64,000 bases of DNA, from NCBI GenBank assembly GCA_024235315.1, contig JACKMP010000002.1:62001-126000 (forward strand), given 5' to 3'. Each line of letters opens with the position of its first letter. Positions within the stretch are counted from its first letter, which is position 1. The DNA is from Chromatiaceae bacterium (lineage in GTDB: Bacteria > Pseudomonadota > Gammaproteobacteria > Chromatiales > Chromatiaceae). Made by a program: the position numbers and the translations under genes. Of the stretch, positions 44,933-53,466 are shown piece by piece. The notes below the pieces were generated by a model, which did no database searches, was not told the origin of the DNA, and saw nothing but the letters and a program-made list of their open reading frames with translations.

Positions 44933-45484
44933 CTATTTCTTGTTACGCGACGACCAGGTTCCGGCACTGCCGCGCACCGGAGAGCTGCGCAGATTGAAAC
45001 CTTGAGCACAGTCCTCGGCATAGTCGGTGACTTCCTTCAAGGTGCCACGATGCAGCCCGGTAACCCGGGACTTGCCGCTTACGATCGTGTAGCGATACCA
45101 GTCCGCCGTAGCGCCGGATTGCGGATGGGGGACTTTCTCGACAGATTCCACGCTGTAGTTCGTACGCAGTCGGTCGTCACTGGCAACACCGGCAGGTCTT
45201 GCCGCTTGCTGCGGCACGATGGCCGCCTGTGATTTCGAGTCTTGCATCCGGTTCACCTCTCTCACGCGCAATACCAGTCCCTTGAACAGCCGTCCATCGA
45301 GCACCGAGACAATATGCTTTGGATCTTCGCTGTCCATCTCAATCGACCCTGAGCCAGGGTATTTGCTGTGCGCCGAGCTCCGCGAGAAACGCATTGAGCG
45401 GACATTGCCGTAACTGGAAAACAACTTCTGCAAATCGTATTCACTGACGTCATTGGACAGATTTTCAACGGAGATTTCGATCAA
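44933..45484 (-). CDS. RRM-domain RNA-binding protein with extra C-terminal domain
   Basis: 183 residues. Residues 1-75 are an RNA recognition motif with RNP2-like IEISVENLS and the RNP1 position reading YPGSGSIEM rather than the usual (K/R)G(F/Y)GF, so RNA affinity may differ. After a Gln/Ala-rich linker, residues ~110-175 (TNYSVESVEKVPHP, ATADWYRYTIVSGKSRVTGLHRGTLKEVTDYAE) are unrecognised. It follows a normal RRM gene on the same strand, with a 24-base palindrome between them. Confidence 0.8.
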   Translation of the reverse strand: MIEISVENLSNDVSEYDLQKLFSSYGNVRSMRFSRSSAHSKYPGSGSIEMDSEDPKHIVSVLDGRLFKGLVLRVREVNRMQDSKSQAAIVPQQAARPAGVASDDRLRTNYSVESVEKVPHPQSGATADWYRYTIVSGKSRVTGLHRGTLKEVTDYAEDCAQGFNLRSSPVRGSAGTWSSRNKK

Positions 45485-45562
45485 TGGCTTAACGTTCCCT
45501 GCACCTGATAGGTACTCAGCCAGGCCACGAATTCATCGGCTGCAGTCTGGCGATCCATTGAG

Positions 45563-45586
45563 AGCGTGCCCGGTACCGGGCACGCT
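45563..45586. terminator. Perfect 24-base palindrome between two RRM genes
   Basis: AGCGTGCCCGGT followed directly by its exact reverse complement, 51 bases after the stop of the upstream RRM gene and 78 bases before the next start. No T-run follows. As RNA it would form a very stable stem with a tiny forced loop. It may be a 3'-end structure, a processing site or a DNA-protein site. Confidence 0.55.
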
Positions 45587-45636
45587 ATTCCGGAAAGACT
45601 CTCAGCATTGCTGCCAAGCGCTTCCGAGCAGTCCGC

Positions 45637-45909
45637 TCAGTATCGCGGAGAATGTGACGGCCGTTCGGCGCGTGGCTTCGCCTGATTGACCGTAATGTTG
45701 CGGTCATTCAACGATTTGCCGTTCAGTCCCTTGATCGCGGCATCCGCTTCTGCGTTGCTCTCCATCTCGACGAATCCAAAACCCTTCGATTGCCCGGAGG
45801 CATTGTCCTTGATCAGCGTCGCACGACTGACGCTGCCATAGGCGCTGAACGCGTCCTTGAGATCGCCTTCCGTCACCGAATACGCCAAATTACCAACATA
45901 AATATTCAT
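45637..45909 (-). CDS. Small RRM protein (cyanobacterial-type cold-inducible Rbp)
   Basis: 90 residues: a single complete RNA recognition motif with RNP2 IYVGNLAYSVTE and RNP1 KGFGFVEM, ending in a basic tail. Matches in length and motif the small RNA-binding proteins of many aquatic proteobacteria and cyanobacteria, often cold-induced. The upstream ~100 bases are unusually AT-rich (e.g. TGATTATGC, TTGAGATGATATG), fitting a regulated leader. Confidence 0.9.
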   Translation of the reverse strand: MNIYVGNLAYSVTEGDLKDAFSAYGSVSRATLIKDNASGQSKGFGFVEMESNAEADAAIKGLNGKSLNDRNITVNQAKPRAERPSHSPRY

Positions 45910-46429
45910 ATCATCTCAACTATCATTCGTGTGTTGACCTAGAAACACTGCCGCATAATCAAACACACAATTTACCGGTAGTGATCAGCCTGTCATGGCT
46001 GAAATAAATTCCGTACAAAAAACAGGTATCGTTTCAATAAATACCTTTCTTGGCCCGTCACCGCTTCTTTACCCGATCGCCCATCCGTCCAATTTGGCAG
46101 GAAACCACCTGCGACAAGGCAAACCCGCTGGCCAGCGCCTGAAATACGATTCATACCGCATTGCCGGCATTAGGGGACTGCCGAAACAGCAGTCATTAAA
46201 CAAATTCTTATTGTGGGCAGTGCGCTGTGTCAGGCGTCAGCATTCGCTTCATGGCCAGCAAAATAATCTTGAAATAAAGAGCAGGCTTGGCACGAACGCA
46301 ACGTGGCGGCGGGTGAATACTGGTTAAAGTATAGCCTGTTTGCATTTATTCGCCTAATCGGCGATTCGACAATAGGTCTGGGCGCCGCTTCATGACGCTT
46401 GACCGCGGGATTGCGCGGCAGGTCACCTT
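45910..46429. other. 520-base intergenic region, partly AT-rich
   Basis: Lies between two minus-strand genes. The right part should hold the end of the auxiliary-lipoprotein transcript; the left ~100 bases the RRM gene promoter. An open frame on the plus strand (45995-46327, 110 codons) has no recognisable domain and no ribosome site, so I do not call it. Base composition is clearly more AT-rich than flanking genes. No repeat or RNA gene was seen. Confidence 0.5.
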
Positions 46430-47104
46430 CTAGTGCCTGGCCTTTCCGAGCTGTGTCTCGAGAAACTGCTGCAACTCTTTCAGCAGCCGGTCCACAGCGC
46501 GATTGGCCGCCTCCACGCCGGCATAAGGACTGCGTTCAGCGATTGGCTCGCTGACGCTCAGGACGCGGCTGGCGATCAACCGCGCACTGGCGACCTCCAC
46601 CAGGCTCACACGCAGGGCCAGCTGCAGTTCACTTGGATTGAGACGACACACCTGTTGCAGGTGAAGCAACTTGCTGTCGAGCCGCAGGTCCGCCCTTGTC
46701 CCTGTGCCCGCCTCAATTACGCTGCTGAACAGGCCACTCTGTGCTGCGGCCCGTACCAGTAGGGGCTCGAGCATACGTGCCGGCGAATCCACCCAGCGGT
46801 GCCGCGCAAAATATTCGATCTCGTGCGGTGTACGCATGTACGCCATGTCCGAGCCATCGAATCCCGGCGCTGCAAGGACTGGACTGACCAGCAGGTTCGG
46901 CGCATTGGCGGCGCCCTTTTTTCCCGCCGTGCCCTGCCACTCCAACAGGTAGGTATGCGTGGGGGATGCAGCTGGCGACTGCAGGAACGAAGGGCCACAG
47001 CCGCTCAACACCAGCACCGACAAAAGGCCCGGCAGGAACAGTGGCGGCCAGCGGCACGCAGCGCGACGGAAAGCAGATGCAACGCGTGATGACAGGTTCA
47101 ACAA
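46430..47104 (-). CDS. ABC-type transport auxiliary lipoprotein (Mla operon 2)
   Basis: 224 residues from TTG 47104, six bases after GGAG that lies in the end of the MCE gene. Lipobox LVLSGC near residue 35; mature part begins PTHTYLLEWQG, the opening of ABC_trans_aux (PqiC/MlaA-partner) lipoproteins, followed by LLVSPVLAAPGFDGSDMAYM, EIEYFARHRWVDSPARMLEP and LRLDSKLLHLQQ. It anchors the MCE tunnel to the outer membrane in related systems. Last gene of operon 2. Confidence 0.85.
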   Translation of the reverse strand: MLNLSSRVASAFRRAACRWPPLFLPGLLSVLVLSGCGPSFLQSPAASPTHTYLLEWQGTAGKKGAANAPNLLVSPVLAAPGFDGSDMAYMRTPHEIEYFARHRWVDSPARMLEPLLVRAAAQSGLFSSVIEAGTGTRADLRLDSKLLHLQQVCRLNPSELQLALRVSLVEVASARLIASRVLSVSEPIAERSPYAGVEAANRAVDRLLKELQQFLETQLGKARH

Positions 47105-47105
47105 T

Positions 47106-48029
47106 TCATTCTCCCGGCCCGGGGGCACGTGGCGTCCTGCCGCGCAGTAACACTGCCGGATCACGTTCGAGCTGTTCACTGAAGCGCCGCAGGTTCTCTG
47201 CCGCACGGCGCAGCTCGTTGATCATGACGGCGGCCTCCGGCAATGCCTCGCCGGTGAAGCGCTGCAGGTCACGATCACGTGCGCGTACGACCTTGCCGAC
47301 CGAGACCCCCGTGTCGCGCAGTTCGTCGGCCATAAGCTGCAGTGCATTTGCGGTCTGCGCGAACTCGGCGAACAACGCCGGCAGCTCGGCGGTGGCATCG
47401 CGTGTCTGGCGCATCGTGGCCGCAAGATCTTCCACGGCGGTCGCCATGTCGCCGGAGCGACCGGCCAGTGCGGCGGTCAGATTGTCCAGATGTGCCAGCG
47501 TGCGGGTCAGGCTTTGCTTGTTCTCTTCGCTGAGCACAACCTTGAGCAGCTTGGAGACATCGATCAGATTGGAAACGAGTTCCTCGACCGCGCGGTCGAG
47601 TCTCCCCCAGGTGGACCGGCGACTGTCGATCACCGGATAGGTCTCTCCCGGTCGGGCCTGTAACTGTGGTGAGGCGGCGCTGCCGCCCGTCAGGTTGATG
47701 AAGGCAAGGCCGGTCAGCCCCTGGGTCTCCAGCGTCGCCACGGTGTCCTCGCGCAAGATGGTGTCTTCGTCGATCTGAAGCAGCAAACGCACTTCACCGA
47801 TATGCGACGGGTCGAGGCCGATCTCACGCACTCGCCCTACGTCGACACCGTGGTACTTGACGACATTGTCGCGGCTGAGGCCGGAGACCGACTCCTTCAT
47901 GTAGACCAGGTACTCCTTGTAGACCCGGCCAGTGCCCCCCGCACTCAACCACAAGATGCCGCCGATGAAGGTCAGCGTCAGCAGGAGCACGAAGAGTCCG
48001 ATCAGGACGTAGTTGGTCTTTCCATTCAC
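47106..48029 (-). CDS. mlaD: MlaD-like MCE protein (Mla operon 2)
   Basis: 307 residues from GTG 48029, overlapping the mlaF stop (GTGA). N-terminal anchor (YVLIGLFVLLLTLTFIGGILWL), one MCE domain (YLVYMKESVSGLSRDNVVKYH, GVDVGRVREIGLDP, LTGLAFINLTGG), and a long coiled helical tail (residues ~180-295). The lipid-shuttling subunit of the complex. Compared with the MCE protein at 35862 it has a shorter tail. Confidence 0.9.
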   Translation of the reverse strand: MNGKTNYVLIGLFVLLLTLTFIGGILWLSAGGTGRVYKEYLVYMKESVSGLSRDNVVKYHGVDVGRVREIGLDPSHIGEVRLLLQIDEDTILREDTVATLETQGLTGLAFINLTGGSAASPQLQARPGETYPVIDSRRSTWGRLDRAVEELVSNLIDVSKLLKVVLSEENKQSLTRTLAHLDNLTAALAGRSGDMATAVEDLAATMRQTRDATAELPALFAEFAQTANALQLMADELRDTGVSVGKVVRARDRDLQRFTGEALPEAAVMINELRRAAENLRRFSEQLERDPAVLLRGRTPRAPGPGE

Positions 48030-48817
48030 ACCGATGCCTGCGCCGCACGCCCCCGGGGGCCCTGAAAGAATCGTACCACCGCCGGATCGGTGGAGCGCGC
48101 CAGCGCCTGCATGCTGCCCTCCGCCAGCAGGCGGCCCTCGCCGAGCAGTACCACGCGATCTGCGACCCGCCACAGGGTATCGATGTCATGACTGACCAGG
48201 ACCACGGTCGGATCGAGCGATGCCTTCAGATCGAGTATCAGTTCATCGAAGGCGTCTGCGCTCAAAGGATCGAGACCCGAGGTCGGTTCATCGAGAAACA
48301 GCAACTCGGGATCCAGCGCAATGGCGCGCGCCAGTGCCGCACGCTTGCGCATCCCCCCGCTGAGCTGGTTCGGGTAGAGCAGCCCGTCGGCTGCTGTCAG
48401 TCCCACCAGCGACAGCTTTACGCAGGCGATTTCATCGATCAGCGTATCACTGAGTCTCGTATGTTCACGCAGCGGTGCGCCCACGTTCTGCAGCACGTTG
48501 AAGCCACCGAACAGGGCGCCATTCTGGAATAGCACACCAATGCGACGGCGCACCCGCAGTGTCTGCTGTTCCTTCAGCCCGGAAATCTCGTTACCGAGGA
48601 TGCTGACCCTGCCCGACGTCGGTGGCTGCAACAGCGCCATTTCGCGCAGCAGCGTGGTCTTGCCACTGCCACTGCCACCAACGATCGCCAGGATCTCACC
48701 CTGGCGCACGCTCAGGTCGAGGTGTTCGTGGACAAGCTTGCGGCCGAATCGCATCGTCAGATCGCTGACCTCGACCACTGTCGGTGCTGAGTCGTTTGAA
48801 GCGCCGTACATGCTCAT
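48026..48817 (-). CDS. mlaF: MlaF-like ABC ATPase, intact (Mla operon 2)
   Basis: 263 residues from ATG 48817 (ATGA overlap with mlaE). All motifs present: Walker A GGSGSGKTTLL, Q-loop VLFQNGALFGG, signature LSGGMRKRAALARA, Walker B LLFLDEPTSGLD and H-loop LVSHDID. It drives lipid movement through MlaE. It is the functional counterpart to the pseudo-ATPase at 35152 and the only intact MlaF in this window. A longer frame upstream is antisense or out-of-register reading of mlaE. Confidence 0.93.
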   Translation of the reverse strand: MSMYGASNDSAPTVVEVSDLTMRFGRKLVHEHLDLSVRQGEILAIVGGSGSGKTTLLREMALLQPPTSGRVSILGNEISGLKEQQTLRVRRRIGVLFQNGALFGGFNVLQNVGAPLREHTRLSDTLIDEIACVKLSLVGLTAADGLLYPNQLSGGMRKRAALARAIALDPELLFLDEPTSGLDPLSADAFDELILDLKASLDPTVVLVSHDIDTLWRVADRVVLLGEGRLLAEGSMQALARSTDPAVVRFFQGPRGRAAQASV

Positions 48818-49965
48818 ATCCCGAGACGACTGAAGGCCACCGAAAACGCGGCGTCGACGACGATCACGGCCAGGATCGACTGCACCACGCTCATCGTGGT
48901 GCGGCGACCGACGCTTTCCGCGCTGCCGACCACCTGAAAACCCTGGAAGCAGCCGATGGTCGCGATGATCGCGGCAAACACCGGCGCCTTGCCCACGCCA
49001 ACCAGGAAGGAGTCCACCGAGATCGCCACGCCGAGACGATCGATGTAGGTCGAAAACGCAATCTCCAGCTGCACGCTCGACATCAGCATGCCGCCGAGCA
49101 CACCCATGATGTCGGCGAATACCGTGAGCAGCGGCAACGCCACGATGAGTGCAAACAGCTTGGGCAGCACCAACAGATCCATCGGTGGTATTCCCATGCT
49201 GCGCAGCGCATCGACCTCCTCCGTGACCTGCATGGTGCCGATCTGCGCCGTATACGCGGAACCGGTGCGCCCCGCGACGATGATCGCGGTGATCAGCGGC
49301 GCCAGCTCGCGCACCATCGACAAGCCCACCAGGTCGGCGACGAACAGGCTGGCGCCGTACTGGCGCAGCTGCACGCCGCCCTGATAGGCAATGACGATAC
49401 CGAGCAGAAAGGACAGCAGGCCGACGATACCCAACGCGCTGTGTCCGGCCTCCCCCAGGTTGCTGGCGATCTGCGCCCAGCGGATCCGCCCGGGGTGCAT
49501 CAGCTGACGGACCCAGGCCGCACCGATCTCGCCGACAAAAGCGATCAGGCCGATCCCCTGGGAGAGCCCGTCGATCGCCCTGTGCCCCAACTGTTCGAGC
49601 ATTGCCTGACGCTGCGGCCGCGGCACTGCCCCGGCCGTCACCTGGGTGCGGGCTACCAGCTGCAACAGGCCGGCAAACCTCGGTGCCAGGGCATGCAGCT
49701 CCACCTCGTGTCCACTGGACTCCAGCAACACCAGCAGCCGTTGCAGCACCCAGGCGCCGCCGGTATCCATGCGCTGCACACCGCCCATATCGAGGCGTAT
49801 CGGCCCCGAGGGCCAACGCACACCATTGAGATCTTCCTCGACGAGCTGCAGGTGACGTACCGTCCAGTCACCACTGCAGATCAGTGTTGAACCCTTAGGT
49901 CTCGCCCGTGTGGCGAAAGAGGCACGTCCCTCTGCTGTCGTCATGTGATCCGGCCCTGGTGACAT
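48814..49965 (-). CDS. mlaE: STAS-MlaE fusion permease (Mla operon 2)
   Basis: 383 residues. Residues ~30-115 form a STAS domain (LDMGGVQRMDTGGAWVLQRLL), the part supplied by MlaB in E. coli. The MlaE permease follows (LLSFLLGIVIAYQGGVQL, LVGLSMVRELAPLITAIIVAGRTG, VTEEVDALRSMGIPPMDLLV). So MlaB and MlaE are fused. The start may be the first ATG or the one seven codons later; neither has a strong ribosome site. Divergent from the membrane-protein gene at 50135. Confidence 0.9.
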   Translation of the reverse strand: MSPGPDHMTTAEGRASFATRARPKGSTLICSGDWTVRHLQLVEEDLNGVRWPSGPIRLDMGGVQRMDTGGAWVLQRLLVLLESSGHEVELHALAPRFAGLLQLVARTQVTAGAVPRPQRQAMLEQLGHRAIDGLSQGIGLIAFVGEIGAAWVRQLMHPGRIRWAQIASNLGEAGHSALGIVGLLSFLLGIVIAYQGGVQLRQYGASLFVADLVGLSMVRELAPLITAIIVAGRTGSAYTAQIGTMQVTEEVDALRSMGIPPMDLLVLPKLFALIVALPLLTVFADIMGVLGGMLMSSVQLEIAFSTYIDRLGVAISVDSFLVGVGKAPVFAAIIATIGCFQGFQVVGSAESVGRRTTMSVVQSILAVIVVDAAFSVAFSRLGI

Positions 49966-50134
49966 GCCTCTAATGTAGCAACAACCAGCCGCCGCCGGAC
50001 CATCTCCAGACCTCGATGCGACCCGGGCGATGCACGTCCTGCACCCGTACCCCGGTCGACCGACTGTTGGCAGACGGATTGCAAATGCGCCGTCTGCATC
50101 CCAAGATTGTCCTCTCGTTGTTCGCGGATGACCG

Positions 50135-50584
50135 ATGAAGCACTCACGCGCACAGATCCTGTTTCCGGAGCCGACACGCTACTTTCCCGGCCAGCGATGG
50201 GTGAACATCACCTTGCGCGCGCTGCATCTTGTTGGTGTGGCCGGGATCGGCAGCGGTTTCCTGTTCGATCAGGCCTCTGCAACCTGGGAAACCTACTGGC
50301 ACCTCACCCTGGTCAGCGGCATCGCGCTTTCCATCCTTTACCTGTGGAACACCGCCGCCTGGCTGTTCGAACTCAAGGGTCTGGGGATCGTCGTGAAGAT
50401 CGTTCTGCTGGGCATCGCCTGGGAAGTCCCTGCACTGCGCGCCGAGTTGTTCATCCTCGTCATCGTACTTTCGGCGTTGATCGCGCATGCCACCGCGAGA
50501 GTCCGCGGTTACCGGTGGTCCGGACTGCCGATCCCCGACAAACCGGCGGCACACGGAACGCCGCGGCAACCTCATCACGACTGA
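50135..50584 (+). CDS. Conserved four-span membrane protein, unknown function
   Basis: 149 residues. It opens FPEPTRYFPGQRWVNITLRALHLVGVAGIGSGF, with three to four hydrophobic spans (about 24-42, 55-75, 86-104, 110-125) and a His/Pro-rich tail. The His in ALHLVGV might bind heme, as in cytochrome b561-like small proteins, but this is speculation. I do not recognise a named family. It precedes the PDC sensor gene by 50 bases on the same strand. Confidence 0.72.
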   Translation: MKHSRAQILFPEPTRYFPGQRWVNITLRALHLVGVAGIGSGFLFDQASATWETYWHLTLVSGIALSILYLWNTAAWLFELKGLGIVVKIVLLGIAWEVPALRAELFILVIVLSALIAHATARVRGYRWSGLPIPDKPAAHGTPRQPHHD

Positions 50585-50634
50585 CCGGCACCAGCCTTCT
50601 GGTCACAAGACCAAGTACCTCGGGAAACACGAGT

Positions 50635-51633
50635 ATGAGCAGCACCCCGGATTCCATCAGCAAGGGACTCGGTTCTGACGAGCCGGTGGCAGCCTCGTGG
50701 AAGGACTGCATCTACCGACAACGCGAAGAACTGGCACGGATGCTGAAGGAACCCCTGGCATTGCTGGCCAACAAGTGCATCCCCCACTGGGGTGATCGGG
50801 AGGCATTGAACGCGGTGCTGCAGGCCGGATTTTCCAGCATTCCGTATTGCACGCACCTTTACGTACTGGGAAGCGACGCCACCCAGATCAGCGACAACAT
50901 CGGTGCCGGAGGCATTGTGGCTGGGCATTTCGCCCGCAATCGTGCCGACCGTCCGTATATGAAGGAGGCAATGCCCGCTTGGGGGTTCCTCCTGTCCGAT
51001 GCTTATGTCGGCCTGGCCACGCATCGGCCCTCGCTGACCGCATTGCAGGTCGTGGTATCGGGCTCCGGGACAATGGGCTATCTGGGGGCCGATTTCGATC
51101 TGCGCGGTCTCCCGGTGACCTCCGCTCTTTACCTCGAGCCCGACGACTGGCGGCAGGTCAAGGGCGACCCGGCGATCCGCAGCACACTGTTTCAGCAGAG
51201 CCGGACCGAGAGTCCGATGGACCGCAACATGGCTGTTGCGCTATCGATCCTCGATGAACTGCTGACCGAACGGGGCGTGTTCCAGTGCCAGATCCACTTT
51301 TCCAGCAGCCAGGCGACCATCTGGATGATCGACGACCCACTGCGGTATCGCATCCTCGATCACGAGGTGCTCACGGACCCTGATATCTGCCTGGTGTACC
51401 CGCCGCGCGCCTACCCTGAAGACGCCGCGATTCCACCCGACGACATCGAACGGATACTCCGTGCAATGCAGGCTTTGCGCACGGTCGATACGACCATCTA
51501 TCTGCGCACCGCCTCGGTGAACGTGGTCAACGGCATGGTCAGCCTGACGTTTTCCTGTGACGGCTCGCACTACATGCGTTATGACGAGTTTCTCGCCAAG
51601 GGGCCGGCTTTCTGGACCGGGGTTTCCGTATGA
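50635..51633 (+). CDS. Soluble PDC/Cache-like sensor protein without output domain
   Basis: 332 residues from ATG 50635, no signal peptide and no membrane span, which is unusual because PDC/Cache domains usually sit in the periplasm. PDC-like segments: SSIPYCTHLYVLGSDATQISDN, ADRPYMKEAMPAWGFLLSDAYV, VSGSGTMGYLGADFDLRGLP. The C-terminal ~120 residues (AVALSILDELLTERGVFQCQIHFSSSQATIW) are unrecognised. I have seen similar proteins labelled PDC sensor domain-containing. Partner unknown. Confidence 0.75.
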   Translation: MSSTPDSISKGLGSDEPVAASWKDCIYRQREELARMLKEPLALLANKCIPHWGDREALNAVLQAGFSSIPYCTHLYVLGSDATQISDNIGAGGIVAGHFARNRADRPYMKEAMPAWGFLLSDAYVGLATHRPSLTALQVVVSGSGTMGYLGADFDLRGLPVTSALYLEPDDWRQVKGDPAIRSTLFQQSRTESPMDRNMAVALSILDELLTERGVFQCQIHFSSSQATIWMIDDPLRYRILDHEVLTDPDICLVYPPRAYPEDAAIPPDDIERILRAMQALRTVDTTIYLRTASVNVVNGMVSLTFSCDGSHYMRYDEFLAKGPAFWTGVSV

Positions 51634-51678
51634 ATTCCTTGCCGACACTCTGCCAGGTCGGCCAAGCCAAAATGCGAA

Positions 51679-52338
51679 TCAGCCCAGCTCTGGCGTCTCC
51701 GCGGTCACCATGAAGACGATCCGTTCCGCGATATTCGTGATGCGGTCACCGGTCCGCTCGAGATGGTATGCGATCCACAGAAGATGTGTTGCGTGCATCG
51801 TCGGATCGGCTGCAGTCATCAGCTGCATCATCAGGCTGGATGCCGCCTGGCCGTCGAGTTCGTCTACCTCCTGGTCGTGAGCAGCCGCCGCGCGGGCCAG
51901 ATCACTGTCGCGCGACTGGTAGGCGTCGATCACCTGCATGAGCATATGCACACAGACATCGTTCATGCTGGCGAGGCGGTCCATGGGGCCCGAGAAGTCG
52001 CCCGGGTCCATTCCCAGCACAATTTTGGCAATGTCCTTCGCATGATCGGCAATGCGTTCGAGTTCTGAGGCAATCTGCATACTCGCAACGATATCGCGCA
52101 GATCCGCTGCGACCGGTTGCTGGAGAGCCAAGGCCGCCAGGCACTCGCTTTCGATCACCCGCAACAACACGTTGATCTGTGGATCACCATCCACGACCTG
52201 CTGGGCCAGCGCGGCGTTCTGGCTCATGAGGCTGTCCATCGCCGATTCGAGCGCGCCCCCGGTCAGCTTTGCCATGTCGAGTACGTTGTGATGAATCCGC
52301 ACTTCCTGGCGGTCGAGGATGCGATGGGTATTTGTCAT
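51679..52338 (-). CDS. phoU: PhoU-like phosphate signalling protein
   Basis: 219 residues with two PhoU three-helix repeats: LESAMDSLMSQNAALAQQVV, RDIVASMQIASELERIADHAKDIAK and the second copy HLLWIAYHLERTGDRITNIAERI. The conserved E-R-x-(A/G)D-x-x-x-(N/D)-I(A/S)E metal-binding pattern is present twice. PhoU links the Pst phosphate transporter to PhoR, but no pst or phoBR gene is adjacent, so its partner lies elsewhere. Starts ATG 52338. Confidence 0.9.
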   Translation of the reverse strand: MTNTHRILDRQEVRIHHNVLDMAKLTGGALESAMDSLMSQNAALAQQVVDGDPQINVLLRVIESECLAALALQQPVAADLRDIVASMQIASELERIADHAKDIAKIVLGMDPGDFSGPMDRLASMNDVCVHMLMQVIDAYQSRDSDLARAAAAHDQEVDELDGQAASSLMMQLMTAADPTMHATHLLWIAYHLERTGDRITNIAERIVFMVTAETPELG

Positions 52339-52440
52339 TTTCCAGGGTCACTCTGTGTCGAGGGGCGGATTTTCAGATACTTCCGCCAGAACGACCAATG
52401 ATACCCGCAACGAATGCCCGATCGCGTCAGCGAAAGGCGG

Positions 52441-52695
52441 CTATTCGCACCCGTCTCTCAGCTCGAACTGCCGGGCACGCCCTTTCATCTGCTGAATACG
52501 GATGACTTCGAGTTTGAATTCCAGGCGCCTGCGCTTTGCCGGCAGACTCTCCTGCGCCAGCTTCAGCTCCAGGTCGCGCGCCCTCCGCTGCAGCCGCGAA
52601 AGGACCGATTGGATGTGGTCACAGGGCGTCAGACGCCTTACCCCTCCGAAGGGCAGGCGCCGCTGAAGTCTGCGGAGGAGTTTTTTCAGGACCAT
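52441..52695 (-). CDS. Small basic coiled-coil protein, unknown
   Basis: 84 residues if ATG 52695 is the start. Highly basic helical protein: VLKKLLRRLQRRLPFGG, then SVLSRLQRRARDLELKLAQE, AKRRRLEFKLEVIRIQQMKG. It looks like a coiled coil that could bind nucleic acid or a ribosome, but no family is recognised and there is no clear ribosome site. A longer frame reaches 52881. Codon use is coherent. I rate it as likely but unproven. Confidence 0.5.
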   Translation of the reverse strand: MVLKKLLRRLQRRLPFGGVRRLTPCDHIQSVLSRLQRRARDLELKLAQESLPAKRRRLEFKLEVIRIQQMKGRARQFELRDGCE

Positions 52696-53018
52696 GATCT
52701 GCGACAGGTGTCTGTAATCTATCTGAAATTTTCTCAGATACGACCCGCTGCAACGTGACAGTAATATGAATTTTTGATGACCTGACGTCAGAGCAGGTCC
52801 GGCTGTTCGTCCGACCGGCACCCGGTCCTCAACCCCCTCGCAGCGGCAAAATCCATGCCTGGCCTTGCGACACCCGGTCAAAAAAGTCGCTCGCGGGAGA
52901 ATTCAATGCGGACGTATGATCTGCAGCAGCGCACAGTGCCGAAGCGGCGGCTGGCGCCCGGCCTCAGCCACTACATGACGTAGCACGCACCGGTAGCACC
53001 GCTCTGAAGGAAGCCGAT

Positions 53019-53153
53019 ATGTCCAACCGTGAACAGCACTCCAACAAGGAGTCGAAGAAACCACCGCAGCACACTGCCAAGGAGAAAAAGGCGGCCAAGC
53101 AGGCGAAGAAACACGGTAGTGACCATCCGCCGCTGGTGGTCAAGAAACCCTGA
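53019..53153 (+). CDS. Very small lysine-rich protein (44 residues)
   Basis: ATG 53019 follows a GAAGGAAG ribosome site, and the 44-codon frame ends TGA 53151-53153. The protein (MSNREQHSNKESKKPPQH..., then AKEKKAAKQAKKHGSDHP) has ~13 lysines and no hydrophobic core, so it is disordered and probably binds nucleic acid or another acidic partner. Good ribosome site and codon use support it; no homologue is known to me. Too short for usual gene calling. Confidence 0.6.
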   Translation: MSNREQHSNKESKKPPQHTAKEKKAAKQAKKHGSDHPPLVVKKP

Positions 53154-53466
53154 CACGCGCTCAGGGTCTGCGCTTGCGTCGGCATCTGCTGTCGCGATAT
53201 CAGGCGGCATGGCGATGAGGTACGCCACCGGTTCGCGAATGCACATCGCGCCCGGTCAGCTGCGCAGAGTGACGGCAACCCTGAGCAGATCACACTCACG
53301 ATCGGACAAGGGTTGCCTGTGGCATTTCACGAGGCGTTCAATCCTGTCCGCAGTCTGACACCCGTCTAGGCCGCGGCATCCCGAGCGACCCTGCGCTGTC
53401 TGGAAGGAAACCGTAGCCACTGCTATCGGTACCGTTGGGTGGATTGTTGCGCATCGACAGCATTCA
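53154..53466. other. 313-base stretch without a recognisable gene
   Basis: Between the small lysine-rich gene and the TVP38-rhodanese gene. It has several short open frames in all directions but none with ribosome site, motif or consistent codon use. No repeat or hairpin was seen apart from short GC-rich self-complementary pieces. Confidence 0.5.

Noticed and set aside
45995..46327. 110-codon open frame in the AT-richer intergenic region
   Set aside because: No ribosome site, no recognisable motif and irregular codon use.
48818..49816. N-terminal extension of the mlaF frame
   Set aside because: It overlaps the STAS-MlaE gene in another register and is Arg/Gly-rich noise; ATG 48817 with ATGA coupling is the better start.
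50107..50634. Extended reading of the PDC sensor frame into the upstream gene
   Set aside because: It overlaps the membrane-protein gene out of frame; ATG 50635 starts the conserved part.
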